Assembly: GCA_963573385.1 (NCBI GenBank)
Contig: CAUYLG010034683.1
Location: 310,001-374,000, forward strand
Length of the DNA: 64,000 nucleotides
From: Cacajao melanocephalus
Taxonomy: Eukaryota; Chordata; Mammalia; Primates; Pitheciidae
Direction of reading: 5' to 3'
Shown piece by piece: positions 14,431 to 27,770 of this stretch. Each line of letters opens with the position of its first letter. Position 1 is the stretch's first letter. Position numbers and translations under genes: made by a program. The notes below the pieces were generated by a model that ran no database searches, was not told where the DNA came from, and worked only from the letters and a program-made list of their open reading frames with translations.

Positions 14431-15367
14431 TCCATGTAGGCTGGGCACAGAGCCTGGGGTCTTTCAGGTCCAGCTGCCCATCTGTCCCCAGGAAAAGGAA
14501 GGACAAGGTGCTCCCTTGAACAATGAACATGGTTACTGGGGTGTCACTCAAGCCCCCAGTAGCGGTGACCTACCACTTCCTCACCAGCTGGCGTTTGGCA
14601 GACCTGACTTGGAGGGTCTTTGCCCCAGTCTCCGCTATCCAAAAGGTGGAGGAAAAGCTGCTTCATGCAAGCTCTCTGATGATGAGAGGGGGTCCAGCCT
14701 GCAGGGCCCTGCCAGCCCAGGCGCCTGCACAGGGGGATCTGGAAGTGCTGGTCCTTGCTACGGTCATCACCAATATCATTGTTTTTATAGAATTACCCAT
14801 GTGTCAAGAGGCCTGAGTCTGCCTCCTCCTGAGCATCATCCCCTGCAGGAGGATGGGGTGGCCTTTCCATCTTTGGAAATGAACAAACAGCCACCAAATC
14901 TTTGGCCAATGTGCTCTCTCAATGCGGTAGCCAAAATCCCCAGCCGTGTGATTCCAGCACCGTTCCTAAACAAATGTCCAATGAGAGGTTTGTGACTGAG
15001 CTGTGATATTAATCACAGTCCTGGATGGGAATGATGATAATGAAAGACAGTGCCCATAGCCTCAGTAAATACAAGTAAGAAAGGGTTAAGGGAAGCCAGT
15101 GATGGGGGTGAGCACCCAGGGCCTGCAGCACAGGAACTTCCCTCTCCCTGCTTGGAGAAGCAAAGGGAGCAGCACTTCCCAGACCCTGGAGGGAGCGGTG
15201 CTGGTGCGGGTGTAGGAGGCTTCAAGGGTGTGCCCTTCTGTGGGGGGACACAAATGGCCATAGTGACAACCCAGGGGACAGACTCTGCCAGTAGGTCTCG
15301 GGCTTCAGCCTTCTTCCATCTGGGATCTTTCTTGTGCCTCCCTGAAGTTGGTTCCATCTGAAAAGCA
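14431..15367. other. Unassigned sequence, no gene seen
   Basis: A 159-codon frame (14516-14995, +) overlaps a 97-codon frame and has no recognisable domain. Nothing else is assignable. Confidence 0.4.
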
Positions 15368-15550
15368 GAGGGGTGGAGAGCCTGTGGATGTGCTCATGCA
15401 GGCAGCCTCCCAGAACGTGGGGCAGGGAGAGGGGTGGAGAGCCCATGGATGTGCTCATGCAGGCAGCCTCCCGGGACGCGGGGCAGGGAGAGGGGTGGAG
15501 AGCTGGTGGACACACTCATGCAGGCAGCCTCCTGGGACAGGGCACAGGGG
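15368..15550. repeat. 61-bp minisatellite, three copies
   Basis: gaggggtggagag recurs at 15368, 15429 and 15490, an exact 61-bp period. Each copy contains ctcatgcaggcagcctcc. Copies differ at scattered bases, with the third most diverged. Confidence 0.95.
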
Positions 15551-17015
<1,465 letters not shown>

Positions 17016-17173
17016 TGATAATGATTCCCTGCTGGACCATAATGCTCCTCTGCACCCTTTTCTTTTTCAGCTGGAGTCTTGCACTGTGGGACACGCAACA
17101 CGGCTTACTCATCCAACCTCATGGATGGGCATTTAGGTTCCTTTTAGGATTGCGTAATTATAAACAATGGGAT

Positions 17174-17299
17174 AGCTTTGTGGAGGGGAAAAGCTTTGTG
17201 CAGGGGAAAAGCTTTGTGAAGGGGAATAGCTTTGTGCAGGGGAATAGCTTTGTGCAGGGGAACAGCTTTGTGCAGGGGAATAGCTTTGTACAGGGGTCA
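17174..17299. repeat. 18-bp minisatellite, seven copies
   Basis: Seven units of agctttgtgcaggggaat with an exact 18-bp period and a few substitutions (gtggag, gtgaag, gtacag variants). Because 18 is six codons, a frame is kept open in both directions; the + frame reads a six-residue S-F-V-Q-G-N type repeat. This is not evidence for a protein. Confidence 0.96.
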
Positions 17300-17381
17300 G
17301 TTTCTATGGGCAGAGGTGCATCTTCAGGGTGCACTGCAGATAGGAGGGTCACTGTGTCAAGAGTTTCTGTTGCTTAAGTCT

Positions 17382-17723
17382 TGTCTTAGTGCATTCTTGC
17401 TGCTACAACAAAATATCAGAAACTGGGTACTTTGTAAACAACAGAAATTTCTTTCTCACAGTTCTGGGGTCTGGGAAGTCAAGATCAAGGTGCCAACAGA
17501 TCAGGTATCTGGTGAGGGCTTCTCTCTGCTTCATAGCTGGTGCCTCTTACTATATCTTCATAGGGCAAAAGGCAGAAGGGCAGCCCTTTAGGAAGGTCAC
17601 AGATCCCATCCACTCAGGCCCTGCCCTCATGACTGACAGATCTCCCAAAGGCCTCACCACTTAGACTTTCACATTGGCATTAAGTCTCAGCACACGCCTT
17701 TGGGGGATCTTCAGACCATAGCA
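17382..17723 (-). mobile_element. MLT1-type MaLR LTR, antisense
   Basis: Complement of an MLT1 LTR from tgtcttagtgcattcttgct through aacagaaatttctttctcac and gtcaagatcaaggtgccaac to ttcagaccatagca. Both expected terminal TG/CA bases are present. No 5-bp target duplication is visible. Confidence 0.9.
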
Positions 17724-17756
17724 ATGGTTGAGAGGAGCAACTTGGACCTTGCTCAC

Positions 17757-17873
17757 CGTATGTGTGTGTCTGTGCTGAAGCACAGAGGCAGGGGCCGTGT
17801 GTGTGTGTCCGTGCTGCAGCACAGAAGCAGGGGCCGTGTGTGTGTGTCTGTGCTGCAGCACAGAAGGAGGGGT
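17757..17873. repeat. 39-bp minisatellite, three copies, with inner palindrome
   Basis: caggggccgtgtg recurs at 17789 and 17828, a 39-bp period. Each unit joins a TG-dinucleotide run to the palindrome gtgctgcagcac (perfect in copies 2 and 3, one mismatch in copy 1). Confidence 0.93.
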
Positions 17874-17879
17874 GTGGTG

Positions 17880-18641
17880 CAGCTTTGGCTTCTCCATGTG
17901 TTATCTGAAGCTCTGGCTCTGACTTCAATCATCTCAGTGGCCTGAGGATGGTGATGGGGAGGCAGCCTGGTCAAGCAGGACAGGCAGGAGTTGGGGAGTC
18001 AGGCAGTTCTTAGGGGCAAGGCTGCTCCACCACCTGCTCCCCTGAGACCTCAGGCCAGGCTTGTGTCTCTCCTTTCATTTCTTCCCTTTCCTGCAACAGG
18101 AGACAATGATGCAGACACTGTACTGTCTAGAGTTCATTGGCATAAGGAGCCTCCCATGGGTGCTCGCACCTTGAGCCCACAAAACCCTCCAAGCACAACA
18201 AAGAGAAACACATCAGGGACTAAATGCAAAGCAGCACCCAGGGCAGAGCCCAGCCCCAGGTCGAGGTGGGTCCTGCGCCTTCCTTCCTGGGAGTGGACTG
18301 AGGCTGGCCGGGGAGAAAACATTTCTTCTATGGTTCCATGGCTCTCGTTCTGATCAATTGGCACTGGCGGGACATCCAAGTGAAGGAGCTTTGCTTTGGG
18401 AAGAGAAGCTACTGGGCCATGTGGTCGATACCCTAGGCTCACAGATCTGGCTCCACCCCCAAATTCTGGTGACTGTGCAGAGTCATGGGGTCTCTGGGCC
18501 TTGGTCTCCTCATATGAAAACTGGGCTCGCCCCTGCCATCCTGTGATGCGCCGATGGACGCGTGGAAACCAGGACGGCAACTGGCCTATGACTACTGAGT
18601 TGTTAGAGGGCTCATTTCTTCCTGTCTCCTCTCGTCCTTCA
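17880..18641. other. Unassigned sequence, no gene seen
   Basis: Overlapping frames of 60 to 148 codons on both strands, none with a recognisable product. No repeat family assigned. Confidence 0.4.
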
Positions 18642-19093
18642 TGTTATAAGTTAAACCGTGTCTCCCAAAAAGATGTGTTCAAGTCCTATCCCTGATACCT
18701 ATCAATACAACCTTATTTGCACTAGGACGGACCCTGAGTCCAATACGACTGGTGCCTTTATAAGAAGAAAAGAGACAGACACACACACACACACACACTC
18801 ACTCACACACACCACACATGGGGAAAGCCGTGGGAGAAGCCACAGAGAAGAAGATGGAGGCAGAGACTGGAGTGAGGCAGCCACAAGCCAGCAATGTCCG
18901 GGGCCTCCAGAAGCAGGAAGAGCAGGAGCAGGAACGATCCTCCCTTAGGCCCCCGAGGGAGAGCCCTGCCCTGCTCCCTGCTGGCACCTGGATTTTGGAC
19001 TTTCGGCCTTCAGAACTGTGAGGATGCATTTGTGTTGTTTTATGGCACCTGGTTCGTGGTACTTTGTGCTGACAGACACACGAAGCGCATACA
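18642..19093 (+). mobile_element. MLT1-type MaLR LTR, sense
   Basis: From tgttataagttaaaccgtgt through aagatgtgttcaagtcctat, ttataagaagaaaagagaca, gatggaggcagagactggag and ttttggactttcggccttca to gcgcataca. This is the standard MLT1 order in sense orientation, with a CA microsatellite grown inside. Confidence 0.92.
18777..18817. repeat. (CA)n microsatellite inside the MLT1 LTR
   Basis: About 20 CA dinucleotides with a tcactc interruption. It lies at the point where MLT1 consensus reads agagacagacaca. Confidence 0.93.
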
Positions 19094-19130
19094 GCCTGGC
19101 GAGCTCAGTTTGGGTGGGGAGTGGGAGGTG

Positions 19131-19265
19131 CACACACACACACATATGTATGCACGTGCACAGACATGCTCACACACAAATGCACATACAAACACACATG
19201 CACACAAACATACACACATATGCATGCACACACACACATGCACATGCACACACACACTCACACAT
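19131..19265. repeat. Interrupted CA-rich repeat
   Basis: CA runs broken by tg, tat and aa (acacatgcacac, acatatgcatgc). Alternating purine-pyrimidine throughout much of its length. Confidence 0.9.
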
Positions 19266-20781
19266 CAGCATTCATGCATCTGACTTCAAGACCCCTCTCT
19301 TCTCCAGTCCCTCTGTGTTTTTTACAAAGGGGAATGACCCTTAATCCCCCCACAGCAGTTCATACAACTGCGTGAAGCTGTCACCCAAAACAGAGCCCCT
19401 TTTAGAAGAGGAAAGATCAGGGTAAGGTCATCGTCCACCCATAGGACAGCCTGTGGCAGGACAGGAGGAATGAATGATCCCTAAGAGCTCTTCAACCCAG
19501 CTGCCTCCAAGACACTACAGAAGGCAGCTGTGTTAACACTCACCACAGAGACACCAGCCTCACAGGAGACCATGTGCAGGCATGATGAGGGGGTCCTGGT
19601 GTTGTGAATGGGCTGTGTGATCTTGAAGCAGTCACTGGACCTCTCTGTGCTGCGGCTTCCCTGATGGCTCCTGGTGAGAGACTCTCCTGTCCCCTGGGGA
19701 TGTTATGAGGACAAATGAGGTCATCACTGTAAAAGCACTTTGAACATGGGAGAAAAGAAGGCAATGCCACATAAATGCAAGCTAATACACTCATTCCTGG
19801 GCTAGAAATGTCTTCTTACCTTTTGCCAATAACGCTAGTGTGTTTCTCCAGTATATTACAATGACAAGCTTTTGACCTCCACTCTCAAAGCAGGAAATCC
19901 CTGGCCGTTCTCCTCTGCTGGGGAGGAAAGCTAAGCAGTGGGGTTCGCCCACGTACATGCAGGGAAGGAAGGAGTTCAAGTGGAAGGAGAGCCTCGGGGT
20001 GACGTCCCACCTGCCCATCCTCCAGGCCAGGTCAGATACCCCACGTGCAGGACACCTCCCAGGTGCTCCGCACACATTAGCGAAGCGATTTCTGTTCCAC
20101 ACTCCCCGCTGTCTGCGTGGTGGTGAGGGGCACGTCTTCCCTCCCCGGGGAGCTCACACTTTCTCCCATGGTGTTTGTGCGGGCAGCTCAGTCTTTGTCA
20201 GAGGAATGAAGGAACAGATGAGGCAAGCTGGGAGCAAGGCGCTTCTCTTGTGAACAAGGAGTGTTTATATTGTGTCGGATTAATCAGCCACAGAAGCACT
20301 CAGCGCATGGCCCATCCACACAGCTGGGAATCCTGCGTGGGGCCCAGAAATCCAGAGGCAGATAAAGCTGTCATTGCCATTGAAGGCCTCAGAGTCTCAT
20401 CAGGAAAAGAGATGGTGACAATTGATTACCAGGCAGTGTGAATGAAATGCAGAGATGGGGAGAAATCACTTAAAATAAGAGGAAAAGTGGTTGCCTGAGA
20501 AGGATAACTAAACCAGCTTCCTGATGGAGAAGGAAGATGTCTTCTCGGTCCACAGAAGCACAGCTTGAGAACATTTAGATCCTTGGACACAGAGGTTTAA
20601 GAAGAAATGTGCTGTGGGATGTCAGGGGCCAAGAGAGGAAGGCTGAGTCCGGAGGCCTGTGGTGGCTGCAGGTTTCCAGCTTGACTGCTTGATGCAACCA
20701 GAGGCGTGAGAGCCCTCCTCCTGCTGGGCCTAGCTCTCCGTGTGCCAGTGGTAGCCTCCGTGAAATGTGATCCAATACAAG
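19266..20781. other. Unassigned sequence containing a MIR remnant
   Basis: MIR-like sense sequence at about 19595-19770 (gtgtgatcttgaagcagtca, tggacctctctgtgctgcgg, ttatgaggacaaatgaggtc). The part 20250-20450 is non-repetitive and has ggattaatcagcc, gataaag and caattgattacc motifs, but evidence for a regulatory role is thin. No gene seen. Confidence 0.4.
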
Positions 20782-21265
20782 TGGATTAGTCAGGGTTCTC
20801 AAGGGAAACAGAACCAATAGGATATGTAGAGACTTAAGAGGAGATTTATTATGGGAATTGGCTCATGCAGAGGCTAAGTCCCACGCCGTGCTGTCTGCAA
20901 GCTGGTGGCTTAATTCAGTCTGAGCCTGAGAGCCTCAGAACTGTGGGAGGGAGAGTGCTGTGTGAGTCCCGCAGCCCAGAGGCCCAAGAAGCAGGAGTAC
21001 TGGGCAGGAGAAGCTGGAGTCTCAGCTCAAGAAGAGAGAGAGGATTCTCCCTGCCCCAGCCTGTTTATTCTGTCAAGACCCTAAGTGGATTGGACGCTAC
21101 CCACCCACAGTGGGGTGGAGGGGTCTTCTTTACCTTGTCCATTGATTCAAATACTCATCTCTTGAGGAAACGCCCTCACTAACACACCCAGAAATAATGG
21201 CTCGTGAGCTGTCTGGGCACCCTATGGCCCAGGCAAGTTGACGCATGAAATCCGCCATCACCGCA
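20782..21265 (-). mobile_element. LTR-like interspersed repeat, antisense (same family as 24941)
   Basis: tggattagtcagggttctca, gaaacagaaccaataggata, gagatttattatgggaattg, actgattcaaat-type and ggcaagttgacgcatgaaat are the complement, in order, of the element at 24941-25798. Sense orientation would start near TG...ggttaattt...gtcaacttg. I recognise it as multi-copy but do not name the family. Confidence 0.75.
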
Positions 21266-21546
21266 GTGCCCCTGCCCACCGTGTGCTGATCCTGCAGCTG
21301 CTCAGCAGCATTCTCAGCATTACCATGGTGACTACACTCAGTGTGTGTAGTGGAGGCTTTTATTTTATTTTTTATTTTGTCGTTTTATTTTTCTTCAGCC
21401 CATGTGAGACTTGTCACTCTGAGTGTGATCACGAGGGGCGACTTCTCTGGGATCACATGGCATCTAATTTATACACTTGCCAGGCTTTGAGTATTGATGG
21501 ATGGAAAAGGGCACATACATCATGGTTTTGCCCCCTCTGCACACAG

Positions 21547-21817
21547 CTTTGTCCATCTCTTCTCACGGTTTTGTCTGTCTCTGCACCTGGCTTTATCTAC
21601 CCCCGCTCATGGCTGTGTCCATCCCACTCATAGCTTTGTCTAACCTGCTCATGGCTTTGTCCACCTCTTCTCGTGGCTTTGCCCACCTTTGCCACCTTCA
21701 CACATAGCTTTGCCCACCCCTGTGCGTGACTTTGTTCATCTCTTCTCTTGACTTTGTCCGCCTCTGCTCATGACTTTGTCCACCTCTGTGCACTGCTTTG
21801 CCCGCCTCTGCTGGTGG
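21547..21817. repeat. Degenerate 21/22-bp minisatellite, about twelve copies
   Basis: Units begin ctttgtccacctctgctcatgg or a variant and follow one another at 21-22 bp; one unit is about 31 bp (ttgccaccttcacacatag). Divergence between units is high, which implies an old or decaying array. Confidence 0.85.
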
Positions 21818-22774
21818 CAGACATCACTGACCACTCTTCATGCCTTTTCCCACTGAGTGCTGATTGCATTTGAGATCACTGGAGTGATCACTGGAGCCTC
21901 TAAGAGACTCCAGGCAGCCTCTGAGAGATACTGGAGTTGGCTTAGGACATCATCAGTCTGGGCCATCCATGCTGTGAGGAGGCCATATGATGTCAAGCTG
22001 AGGGGCCCTCTGGCTCCTTGTCCAGTATCTGCTTCTTGGATGCAGAACAAACCTGCATGTTTCTACAGACACCTGGAAACACAGCTTTTTATCCAAGATC
22101 TTGCCTAAGTGCCTTCCAGCCCTCCTGTTATCTGCTCTGAAACTACTCACAGCCTGGTTTCAACCTCTAGTTCCAGTCTTAGCTCCAGACTCAACGGTGA
22201 CCCCTAGCCCCACCTCCACACTGGATCCTGTCCCTGCTACTGGCTGCCCAGAGCTGACTGGTCCCTAGATTGTTCCTTGATCTCTTCCCATTCTTCAGGT
22301 CCCACAATGACCTTTATTGTTATGATAATTGGCCACTACCACCAATGACTATTGAATGATAAAGATGCTCCTCCACACATGTCATTCGAATGCTTAAAAT
22401 TACACTGAAAAATATGCATTTTTTCATTTCCATTTCATAGATAAGAACACTGAAGATCAAGAAGGAAGATGGGGTTACATAGAGCTGGACTTTGAACCTA
22501 GGTTGATCTGGACCAAAGCCTGTATTCCTTAGGCTGTACTATGACACCCCCATTACATTCATTCATTCATTCAACATATAATTATCGATGAATACAATGA
22601 GAAGAAATCCAGACTTGGCTCTTTCATTTATCAAGTTTACAAAACAGAGAGACTTGCTGTACCTGCCTCTTTATCTATTTCCGCACCTCCCACTAGATGG
22701 CTTCTCCAAGGCTGGGACTGATAAACATGTATTCCTAAATTCACTGGCCAAATGCAAAGAGTTCTAAGTAAATC
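21818..22774. other. Unassigned sequence with L2/MIR-type remnant
   Basis: About 22420-22580 has catttcatagataagaacac, tttgaacctaggttgatctg and cattcattcattcattcaac, phrases typical of ancient L2/MIR-class repeats. Near 21873 gatcactggagtgatc is a partial palindrome in a short tandem. No gene seen. Confidence 0.4.
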
Positions 22775-23275
22775 TTGGATGAATGGAGGGATGGATGAAT
22801 AAGCGGATGGGTGAGTGAGTGAGTGGATACATACATGGATGAGTGAATGGGTATATAGATGGCTGGATAGTTGGATAGATGGGTGGATGTGTGGGAGGGC
22901 AGATGGATGAATGGGTAGATGAGTAGAAGAATGGATGCATAAATGCATGGATGGGTGGGTGGATTGGTGAGTGGATGAATGGGCAAATGGATGAATGAGT
23001 GGATGTAGATGGATGGGTGGATGGATGGATGGATTGATGGATGCATGGATGAGTGGGTGGATAGATGATGGGTGGATGGATGATGGGTAGATGGATGCAT
23101 GGGTAGGTGGGTAAATAATGTATGGATGGATGGATTCATGAATGGATGGATGGGTATATGGGTAGATGAATGGATGGATGGATGAATGGATGGTGGTTGG
23201 ATGGATGGATGGATGGGGTGGGTAGATGGATGGAGAGATAGATGGGTGGGTGGATGGCTAGATAGATGAGTGAAT
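22775..23275. repeat. Imperfect (GGAT)n block, about 500 bp
   Basis: Runs of ggatggatggat interspersed with gggtggatgaat, agatgggtggg and similar 4-bp based units. The + strand is almost free of C. The complement is open for 103 and 132 codons as His/Pro/Ser-rich low-complexity sequence, which is expected from the repeat. Confidence 0.96.
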
Positions 23276-24279
23276 AAACCTGGAAGCTGTAAGATACTTT
23301 AAGGACTTTTACTCCAATTATTTGAGTGATGTATTTTTTTCTGAAAATTCACCTAAGCCTTGTTTTGAACACTTCCAGGGACAGGGAGCTAAATATTCTA
23401 TGAGGAAACTGTTCCATGTTGGAAAGCGCCAGCTGTTGGAAGATTATTTTTTCAAAACCTGGATTTGATGAAGCATTTGTTGACAGAAGATGGAGTTGCA
23501 CAGGATGTGTGTTTGGGTTATGTGAGACTCACACTTATCCCTGGCCTCCTGGTCTAGTTTGTAAGTGTGGCTTAGTGAGAAGAACTCTTTCTGAGTTTCA
23601 CAGGGGCTCTTCTCTCTTCCCAGGCCCCTCCCACTTCCTCTGCCAGAAGAGGAGTCCTAGTGATTCAGCAAACACAAAGACAGGATGCCTTGAATGCCTT
23701 GTAACTGGAGTCCTTCATTCGCTGGATAGCTTTAGACTCAGATAAGGTGGAGAACTCTCCTGAGATAGTGCCCAGAGCACCAGGGGTGCAGGGACTACAG
23801 CATGTGCCTATGGTCAAGAGATACAAATTCTACTCTGCTTCCCAAATAATGAGAAAGAGGAACGAATAAGGCCAGACACCTCTGACAGATCTGAACTTCC
23901 AGGTGATATGATCAGACAAGATGGGTGGTCCAGGGATGTCCCCCCGCCACAGGTCCAGCCATGCCCACGGCTCAGGCTGCCCCTGCCTTCTACTGACCCA
24001 TCACCCTGCTTCATGGGCACTGCAGTCCCAGCCCCAGCATCAGCAGTGCTGGGAAGTCCAGCAGTGGCCGGCAAGGCTGGTCAGCTCTCAGCCCCAGAGA
24101 GTCAGCACTCAGCAGCACCTGGCTCCAACCTCCCGAGACCCCAAAGGAGACGTTAACTTTGCAGAAAGAGCAGTTAACACCGGGGACAATCCCACAGATG
24201 TAGGCTCTAAGAGGAGACCCTCGCTAAACCACAAGGGAGGGGTGTCACGCTGATGTGGACGAGAACTGGACCTCAGAGG
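23276..24279. other. Unassigned sequence, no gene seen
   Basis: Short overlapping frames only; no family recognised. Confidence 0.4.
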
Positions 24280-24445
24280 CAGCAGCCTTGGTACTGAGCA
24301 TGGCTCCGCTCCTTGGCAGCTGCTCGGCTTAGTCACCTCCTCTCCTCTGACCTCGGTTTCTTCATCTGTAAAATGGGATAGCCACACATCTCCCAAAGGG
24401 TGGGGCACAAATCAGTCAATAGTCTAAGGACAACATTTGGCACAT
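24280..24445 (+). mobile_element. MIR SINE remnant
   Basis: ctgctcggcttagtcacctc, tgacctcggtttcttcatct, gtaaaatgggatagcc and the tail aacatttggcacatgg follow the MIR order in sense orientation. Confidence 0.8.
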
Positions 24446-24940
24446 GGCTGGGGAACGTCCTGGCATGCTGAGACCATGACTGAGGCAGGGCTGGAGCCTA
24501 GGCTGATTGGAAGAGTCAGTTTTTTGGGTCACCCTGAACATCTTTGACTCTCTCAAATTGAGACCCAGAAGATCTGGAGACTTTCCCGGGCACAGGGAGG
24601 AAAGGGGTGGGGCCCCAAGGCCGGGGTGGCAGGAACAGCAGCTTTCAGCATAGACATTAAATGAGATTATTGTCTGCAGAGAATTTAACACCCAGTATAA
24701 AACCCAGGAAAAGCCAGCAGGCTTTTTATTGTCACTTTTCATTCGCAATTTTGAACACTCTTAGTAATAAAATATCCCTCACCTGTGGAAAAAAAACTTT
24801 TCTTGGTCTACATGCTAAGCAGTTTCTCTATTTAGCATTGAGTTTTAATCACACACAGATATCCACACACACACCCACACATACATATATACTCCTGCAT
24901 GTGCGTATATACATAGATATGTCAATAGATGTATACTTCA

Positions 24941-25798
<858 letters not shown>

Positions 25799-25804
25799 AC
25801 TTCA

Positions 25805-26882
25805 AATTAACTTATTTGTATTATTCAACCTTTAACAAATGTTATTTTCTATGTTAACTTTGATTTTTAAAAAAATCTGGGTAGACAGTAGGCCCCAGGG
25901 CAGGTAGGCTGAGCCATATGGGTCGGTTTTTAGCAAAAGGTCACATGCGTGTGACCTTAGAGCAGGTCAGTGGCCTTGCCCTGCATCACCTCACTTGCTT
26001 ATGTCAGAGGAGCTGATTTACAGCGAGCAGCCACAGCACGGGGACTGCACAGGGAGAGGGAGCCCGGAACATGGGAGCTCCAGGATTCTGTGTGGTCACT
26101 TGAGGTTTTTACCCACATTTAAAATCCCAAACAGAGAGAAAGGCTGCAGACTTTCTGGTGCAACATTTTTATTTGGCACATGCAAATTTCATCTCACACA
26201 TGAACTATTTCACTGAGTTCTGATATCTTGGAAATGCATTCTTTGAAAATTGTCAATTATTTTAGAACTTAAACAATGGGTCAAGACTGTAACATGGTTA
26301 TGACTAAAAATAATTTTGGAAGTTAGAGGAGGGGCTGCTAAGACGATCCTTCCCTGTGTCAGCCTGCTGGGTCCGCCGGTGCATGAGGGGTCTGCGCAGG
26401 GTGAGGGGACTTTCCATCAGCAGGTGTTTGTGGTAAACCAGATGTTTGTGTCAGTAGATCCACATATAATGTCTGCAACTCTCTATAGATCCTCAAAAGT
26501 GTGTTCTCTCAATATGGGCACCAGGGACTCCTACCAGGGATTCACGCTGCAGGCACCTGCTTCCAAGCCTGACCATTCTTGCCAGACCAACACAAGCTGA
26601 GCCGGCGGTGTTCATAGATTTTCTTCAGAGAGCTGTCCAGTGCCTGGGGACAGGGAGGTGTGTGTGCTTAGTGTATTTTTAGTAGAGACACATTCAGGAC
26701 TTGGGGAACCCATTAAGAGGTCTAAGTCTCTGGCCCCTGGGTCCTGTCTGCCCTTTTGAATGAAGGCTGCATTTAAGTTAGGGCTGCCAGAGAAAAGACA
26801 GGATGATGTGTTCATTTCAGAGTCAGAATTTCAGGTACACAATGAATGCTTTTAGCAGAATTTTGTTCCTTGCAATATCTGG
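25805..26882. other. Unassigned sequence, no gene seen
   Basis: Mixed composition, frames at most 94 codons, no repeat family recognised by eye. Confidence 0.4.
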
Positions 26883-26887
26883 GACTC

Positions 26888-27274
26888 TTTATACACTGAA
26901 TGTTATGTTCCTTCAATATGTATCTGCTTAAGCCCTAATCCCCAATGAGACCACATTTGGAGAGATGGCCTCTGCAGAAGTAATGAAGGTTACATGAAGT
27001 CATGAAGAGGAGCCCTGGTGCCCTAGGATTAGCGTCCTTATAGGAAAAGACACCAGCGAACGCTGTCATTCTCTCTCAAAGAAGAGGTCATGTGAGCACA
27101 CAGCAGGCTGCCAGCCACCAGCCAGCCAACAACAGACGAGGCCTCGGAATAGAACCTACCATTCCAGCACCTTGATCCTGGACTCCCTGGTCTCCAGAAC
27201 AAGGAGAAGTGAACCCCTGTTGTTAAAGCCATTGGCCTATGGTGCTCGTTATAGCAACCAAGCTGACTCATACA
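26888..27274 (+). mobile_element. MLT1-type MaLR LTR with 5-bp target duplication
   Basis: atacactgaatgttatgttc, gcttaagccctaatccccaa, agaccacatttggagagatg and ccttgatcctggactccctg to ctgactcataca follow MLT1 in sense. The 5-bp motif gactc sits at 26883-26887 and 27275-27279, the size expected for MaLR insertion. The initial TG is mutated to TT. Confidence 0.92.
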
Positions 27275-27279
27275 GACTC

Positions 27280-27765
27280 ATTCTACTAAAGCAGTATCTT
27301 TTTAATCTGAACTTGAACTTGAACCAGCATCCTGTGCTGTTTTGTTTTGTAAATCTAACAGTTCTTGTTTAGGCTGTCAGCGGGACTGTGAGATAAGGTC
27401 TGGGTCTGGGGGAGAGTAGGTGACATCTGGGAACTTCTTCCCATGATGCAGCACCTGGGGAAGGTAGAGCCTGTAAGATAACCAGCTGGCACCACTGTGT
27501 GCATCCCTGCCTCCTCCTGAGGTCAGACGGCTACACCAGGCATCTCCAGGGTGCTCCTCCCTTCCTTGAACCCCCACGGGAGGGTCATGGGACAGCTGGT
27601 GCACTCAGACTCTGTCATTCAACTGCAGCTCCACCAAGGCCACCCCCCAAGCTGAATGCCTCACTCCCTGCCTTCCATCCCCAGCACAACGCAGGCCCCA
27701 GCAGGAGCTCCATACATGTCATGTGAATTTAGAGCAAGGACACGCACCTGTAGCATTTAGCTTTA
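27280..27765. other. Unassigned sequence, no gene seen
   Basis: Short frames only; no recognisable family. Confidence 0.4.
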
Positions 27766-27770
27766 GAGGA

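Noticed and set aside
17174..17299. CRISPR-like array
   Set aside because: Direct 18-bp repeats with no spacers, in a mammalian sequence; it is a minisatellite.
18777..18817. Independent functional Z-DNA element
   Set aside because: An ordinary CA microsatellite grown at an acacac word of the MLT1 LTR.
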